Source: Cyanobacteriota bacterium (GTDB lineage: Bacteria > Cyanobacteriota > Cyanobacteriia > PCC-6307 > Cyanobiaceae). Taken from it: a DNA stretch of 64,000 nt. A program made the position numbers and the translations under genes. The notes under the pieces are model-generated. The model was not told the DNA's origin. It did not search any database and saw only the letters and a list, made by a program, of their open reading frames with translations. The stretch covers positions 1-64,000 of the forward strand of contig JAPLIC010000016.1 of assembly GCA_026389315.1 (NCBI GenBank), in the 5' to 3' direction. Positions within the stretch are counted from its first letter, which is position 1, and each line of letters starts with the position of its first letter. Positions 61,113-64,000 of this stretch are shown piece after piece.

Positions 61113-61404
61113 GCTCTCCCCCCAGGCCGAGATCGACCTGCGGGAGATCGGTGATTACATCGCCAGGGACAATCCGCAGCGGGCCGCCAGCTTTGTCGGT
61201 GAGCTGCTGGCCCATAGCAAAAGGATCGCCGAACAACCCGAGGCCTATCCCGCCCGGCCTGAGCTGTGCGAAGGGCTGCGCTCCTGCGCTCACCAGCGCT
61301 ACGTCATTTTCTTCTCGGCCAGCCCTGAGCGTGTGCGGATCGAGCGGGTCATCCACGGCTCCCGCGACATCACAGACAAGAGTTTCGATCTGGAAGAGCC
61401 ATAG
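61102..61404 (+). CDS. ParE-type toxin
   Basis: A 100-residue toxin. LSPQAEIDLREIGDYIARDN, RAASFVGELLAHSKRIAEQP, LRSCAHQRYVIFFSASPERV and RIERVIHGSRDI are typical of ParE gyrase poisons. Complete. Coupled to the upstream ParD by overlap. Confidence 0.88.
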   Translation: MRCELSPQAEIDLREIGDYIARDNPQRAASFVGELLAHSKRIAEQPEAYPARPELCEGLRSCAHQRYVIFFSASPERVRIERVIHGSRDITDKSFDLEEP

Positions 61405-61506
61405 CGCCTCGTTGGTCGTTCCTCTCCAGAGCAGTCGACACTCATTGGCTACCCACTGCCTGGATGTGCTGCGGTCCCGCGTCGAAAGGGTCGTCCATTC
61501 GGCGGA

Positions 61507-61772
61507 TCAATGGCGCGAGGCCTTGCGCTTGCGCCCGTCCTGCTTGATCTCGTCGGGGCTCCAGGGGACGGGGGGGCCACTGGCCAGACCATCCTGGATA
61601 TCGGTGCGCAACTGCCGGAGCTGGAGGGAGCGCAGCTGGTCTTGCTGTTCCATGAGGCGAAGGGCTTCGCGGACGACCGCACTGGCGGAGGTGTAAAGAC
61701 CCGAGGCGACCTTGGCTTTGACCATGGCTTCGAGGGGGGGGGGAGATTGACATTCATCGTCATGGCGAGCAC
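61507..61772 (-). pseudogene. duplicate ParD antitoxin, frameshifted
   Basis: A duplicate of the ParD at 60349-60624. The start (MTMNVNLPP) is in one frame; the remainder (LEAMVKAKVASGLYTSASAV to SPDEIKQDGRKRKASRH) is in another. The cause is a G run near 61733-61745, two bases shorter than in copy 1. The C-terminus is also cut by six residues. No ParE follows. Confidence 0.85.
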
Positions 61773-61880
61773 CTCTAGGCCGATTCAAACTTTCAAGCTG
61801 CCAGAATTGGCAAGACTTGTCAATCTTTGACAGCAGCAGCGGCTTTCTGGCTCGTTCACCATTTTGTCGAGAGTTTGCCC
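61510..61880. repeat. duplicated ParD block, copy 2
   Basis: The second copy of the block at 60370-60745, including operator TTGGCAAGACTTGTCAA at 61807-61823. The similarity ends near 61880. The two copies flank the rightward ParDE module as direct repeats, so recombination between them could delete it. Confidence 0.75.
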
Positions 61881-62039
61881 CATTCAAAAGCCCCAAACCC
61901 CGTGCAATGCGGGGGGTGAGTTTTGAGACTATCGACAAATTGTACCCATTTGTCGAGTTTTTAAGAACCCAGAAACGGCAGGCCGACGTCACCAAAAAAG
62001 ACGCTTGACGTAGTGCGTCATTGCTGGCAGTCTGTCCCT

Positions 62040-62375
62040 ATGGCGACGGAGAGCGATGACGGAAGCCCACAAGGTCCCGACGAGCAGAGAGCACCGCCCC
62101 TGTACCGGGACAAGTGCACCGCGCGATTTGCCAACGGTGAGCGGGTCAGGGAATTTCAGGCTTTCTAAGAGCAGGCCAAAAAGCGCCTACTTATCCTTAA
62201 AGCCGCCGTCTCCCGCCAGGGCTTGATGCTCTTGCCCAGCAACCGCTTTGAGGCTCTCGGCGGTGACCGCAAGGGGCAGTTCAGCATCCGCATCAATCAG
62301 CAGTGGCGCATCTGCTTTGAGTGGCCGGTGCACTCACTACGACCATTCAATATCGAAATTGTTGATTATCACTAA
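62040..62375 (+). pseudogene. HigB-type toxin with in-frame stop
   Basis: A HigB (RelE-fold mRNA interferase) gene cut by TAA at 62166-62168. Before the stop, KCTARFANGERVREFQAF; after it in the same frame, EQAKKRLLILKAAVSRQGLM, LLPSNRFEALGGDRKGQFSI, RINQQWRICFEW and FNIEIVDYH, ending at 62375. The family residues for RNA binding (GGDRKGQ, INQQWR) are intact, so only the nonsense codon kills it. An ATG at 62040 is in frame but may not be the natural start. It precedes an intact HigA. Confidence 0.75.
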
Positions 62376-62387
62376 GGGAGAACTGCC

Positions 62388-62723
62388 ATGACTAAAACAA
62401 AAAAACGCCCGGTCTATCCCATTCATCCCGGCACGATTCTGGCAGATGAGTTGCAGGAGCTGAACATCTCAGCAGCCGAACTAGCCCGGCAGCTGCATGT
62501 GCCTTCCAATCGGATTTATCAGCTCATCAGCGGCAAACGGGCCATGACAGCAGATACCGCCTTGCGCCTGGAACAGTGGCTCGGCGTCGAGGCTGCCTTT
62601 TGGATGAACCTGCAAAACCGCTATGAGCTTGACTTGGCCACCGAAAAGTCCGGCGAGAAGATCAAGAAAACAGTTCACCGCCGGTTGCCACTCCCTGCCG
62701 CCGTTTCCCCGCGCCTAGGCTAA
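62388..62723 (+). CDS. higA: HigA-family antitoxin
   Basis: A 111-residue XRE helix-turn-helix antitoxin. PVYPIHPGTILADELQELNI is the HigA signature N-terminus; SAAELARQLHVPSNRIYQLI is the helix-turn-helix; GVEAAFWMNLQNRYELDLA is the family end. It follows the broken HigB in the usual toxin-first order, 12 nt after its stop, with a GGGAG ribosome site near 62376. Confidence 0.88.
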   Translation: MTKTKKRPVYPIHPGTILADELQELNISAAELARQLHVPSNRIYQLISGKRAMTADTALRLEQWLGVEAAFWMNLQNRYELDLATEKSGEKIKKTVHRRLPLPAAVSPRLG

Positions 62724-62756
62724 TGCAGTACACTGGTACTATCTGCAATTAGCGCC

Positions 62757-62981
62757 ATGGCCGACCATCAGCACGTAGTCAAGCAAGAAGACGGCTGGGC
62801 CGTCAGGGGAGAAGGCAATTCCCGCTACACCGCCAGGGCAATGAAGACTCAGGAAGAAGCCAGGCAACGAGCTGAGCAAATTGCCCGCAACAAAGGCAGC
62901 GATGTCATCATCCATCGCCCTAACGGTCAGATCAGGGATCGGGACAGCTACGGCAACGATCCTTTCCCGCCTAAGGGATAA
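62757..62981 (+). CDS. DUF2188-family small protein
   Basis: A 74-residue protein. HVVKQEDGWAVRGEGNSRYT and QEEARQRAEQIARNKGSDVI followed by IHRPNGQIRDRDSYGNDPFP match DUF2188, a small domain often found singly near mobile or stress genes. The function is unknown. It stands alone. Confidence 0.8.
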   Translation: MADHQHVVKQEDGWAVRGEGNSRYTARAMKTQEEARQRAEQIARNKGSDVIIHRPNGQIRDRDSYGNDPFPPKG

Positions 62982-63134
62982 AGAACTGATCCCTGGTCCT
63001 TCACCAGCAACCAGCAACTCTTCTCTGATGTCACTTCAGCAGAAGGCGTTTGTAGCAAAGAAAAGTGGACAGGTTGCTGGGCCCAAACCAAGACACCTGC
63101 GCCTGAAACACCATTTTTATTGTGGACGCAGGCG

Positions 63135-63297
63135 CTGATGTTGAAGCCGGTGACTGGTAGTAGGCCCGATCCCCGCCATGGACCACCACCGCCCCTGTGG
63201 CTGCTACAAAGCGCTCGGTGCTCTCCAGCCGCACCGCCAGACCCGGTAGCTCGGGCCGCTCGGGAGCTCGCCCTCCACCAGCGCCGCATTGAAGCCA
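63135..63297 (-). pseudogene. ArdC-like antirestriction relic
   Basis: Leftward from about 63297 the sequence reads TGFNAALVEGELPS and then, in a shifted frame, ELPGLAVRLESTERFVAATG and AVVVHGGDRAYYQSP. The ATGAxxxHGGxRAYY motif is typical of the ArdC/DUF1738 antirestriction family, carried by plasmids and integrative elements. The metallopeptidase domain that follows in the family is missing. Tentative, but the motif is distinctive. Confidence 0.55.
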
Positions 63298-63306
63298 GTG
63301 CTGGTC

Positions 63307-63882
63307 TCAGGGCCCCTGCCCGTCCATTTGGAAACTGCCGCGTTGGTAGCCGTTGCGCTCAATGATGGCGGCGATGGTTTGCAGCGTGTTCGGGTCCAGC
63401 GTCTTGCTGCGGGCCAGGATCCAGCAGTATTTGCGGTTTGGTGCGCCAACCACAGCCCAGCGGTAGTTCGGATCCAAGCCAACAATCCAGTAATCGCCCC
63501 AGAACGGTCGCCAGCCCAGCAAACTCACCAGGCTGACCTTGAGCTTGGCGCCCGTAGCGGCGTCAACAACCTTGGCGATGCCCCTGGCCTGATCCACACT
63601 GCCGTTGCGCTTGATGCACTGATTGACCACATCAATGCGGCCATCAGGGCGCAGGGTGTATTGGGCAAGGGTGTCGCGGGCACATTGTTTTTGAAACCGG
63701 TTGGGAATCTTGGCGATTTCGTACCAGATACCGGCATAGCGGGCGAGATCAACCCTGCTCACCGGCGCAACAGCACCACTGCTGCTGGGGATATCAGCCT
63801 GGGGAGTGGCATGCACCCCAGGCAGCGGCAACGTCACCGCCACCAGCAGAGGCATAACAAGTAAGCCGAGGCGCTGGTTCAT
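63307..63882 (-). CDS. bacterial lipocalin (Blc-like)
   Basis: About 191 residues. A signal peptide MNQRLGLLVMPLLVAVTLPL begins at the ATG at 63882; no lipobox cysteine is evident. The lipocalin barrel starts with DLARYAGIWYEIAKIPNRFQ (the G-x-W motif) and continues with WGDYWIVGLDPNYRWAVVGA and KYCWILARSKTL, as in Blc. Such proteins bind lipids in the periplasm or outer membrane. The start overlaps the stop of the upstream partial gene by ATGA, so the frame's further upstream extension is not used. Confidence 0.88.
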   Translation of the reverse strand: MNQRLGLLVMPLLVAVTLPLPGVHATPQADIPSSSGAVAPVSRVDLARYAGIWYEIAKIPNRFQKQCARDTLAQYTLRPDGRIDVVNQCIKRNGSVDQARGIAKVVDAATGAKLKVSLVSLLGWRPFWGDYWIVGLDPNYRWAVVGAPNRKYCWILARSKTLDPNTLQTIAAIIERNGYQRGSFQMDGQGP

Positions 63883-64000
63883 GCCGGTGAGGGAAGAGCC
63901 GACGGCGCTGCCCCCGGCACCACCCCCTGGGCCGTCAGGTAGGCCAACACCTGGGCCACCGAATCCTCCAGGCTTTGGCAACCCGTATCGATGCGCAGCT
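63879..64000 (-). CDS. 3' end of a gene, probably APS kinase
   Basis: Partial gene cut by the window end. The last 39 codons read LRIDTGCQSLEDSVAQVLAY, then LTAQGVVPGAAPSALPSPA. The D-T-x(4)-L-E-x-S-V-x-x-V-L-x-Y-L pattern is that of the C-terminal helix of adenylylsulfate kinase (CysC). Since only this end is visible, the call is tentative. Its stop overlaps the lipocalin start. Confidence 0.4.
   Translation of the reverse strand, partial: LRIDTGCQSLEDSVAQVLAYLTAQGVVPGAAPSALPSPA

Noticed and set aside
1-64000. tRNA, rRNA or CRISPR elements
   Set aside because: No cloverleaf-like T-loop motifs, rRNA-like stretches or regularly spaced short repeats were recognised by eye; a dedicated scan was not possible.

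Overview
The window looks like chromosome of a high-GC picocyanobacterium (Synechococcus/Cyanobium type). It carries cyanobacterial housekeeping genes: split proton-translocating transhydrogenase genes (pntA1, pntA2, pntB), ndhH of the photosynthetic NDH-1 complex, rsmH, a NifS-type cysteine desulfurase, nagA and purE. No rRNA, tRNA or CRISPR array was recognised.

Layout. 1-3740: small hypothetical genes, then a cluster of mostly broken toxin-antitoxin (TA) genes (DUF433, TacAT-like, PrlF-YhaV) and one intact nucleotidyltransferase/winged-helix pair, lying downstream of pntB. 3752-10196: pntB-pntA2-pntA1, a desaturase, a SLOG-like exported protein and a GT1 glycosyltransferase. 10213-37196: one long leftward locus for an extracellular contractile injection system (eCIS): terminator/cap (DUF4255), sheath, three tube proteins, DUF5908, LysM, VgrG-like spike, PAAR tip, gp25, two giant baseplate proteins, fibre, tape measure, a DUF4157 protein with a candidate toxin tail, and the AAA+ ATPase. 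TA modules sit inside its distal end. 37435-41803: ndhH, a vanadium-haloperoxidase-like protein with Ig-like repeats, and a PEP-CTERM-like surface protein. 41991-45418: rsmH, then an insert (truncated SDR, thioesterase-like relic, HepT/MntA pair) that ends in a second, partial copy of the rsmH 3' end. 45415-52735: DUF456, membrane protein, cysteine desulfurase, secreted protein, response regulator, nagA, purE, AI-2E transporter with a damaged tail. 52950-63306: accessory region with ParDE, TacAT, a sigma-like relic, a lipase plus caspase/STAND/TPR operon, a broken tyrosine recombinase, further ParDE modules, HigBA with a broken toxin, and an ArdC-like relic. 63307-64000: lipocalin and the end of a probable APS-kinase gene.

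How it works together. Three themes stand out. First, a full eCIS assembly line with its own ATPase and a candidate cargo. Second, a two-gene operon joining an LCAT-type lipase to a caspase-like/STAND/TPR protein, the design of a stress- or phage-triggered death switch. Third, a repeated island architecture: accessory TA-bearing DNA abuts the 3' end of a core gene (pntB, rsmH, AI-2E transporter), and a diverged duplicate or damaged copy of that 3' end is left behind. Many TA toxins in these islands carry deletions, frameshifts or stops while neighbouring antitoxins remain readable.

Limits: all family calls come from reading motifs by eye; no similarity search, structure prediction or composition calculation was run.
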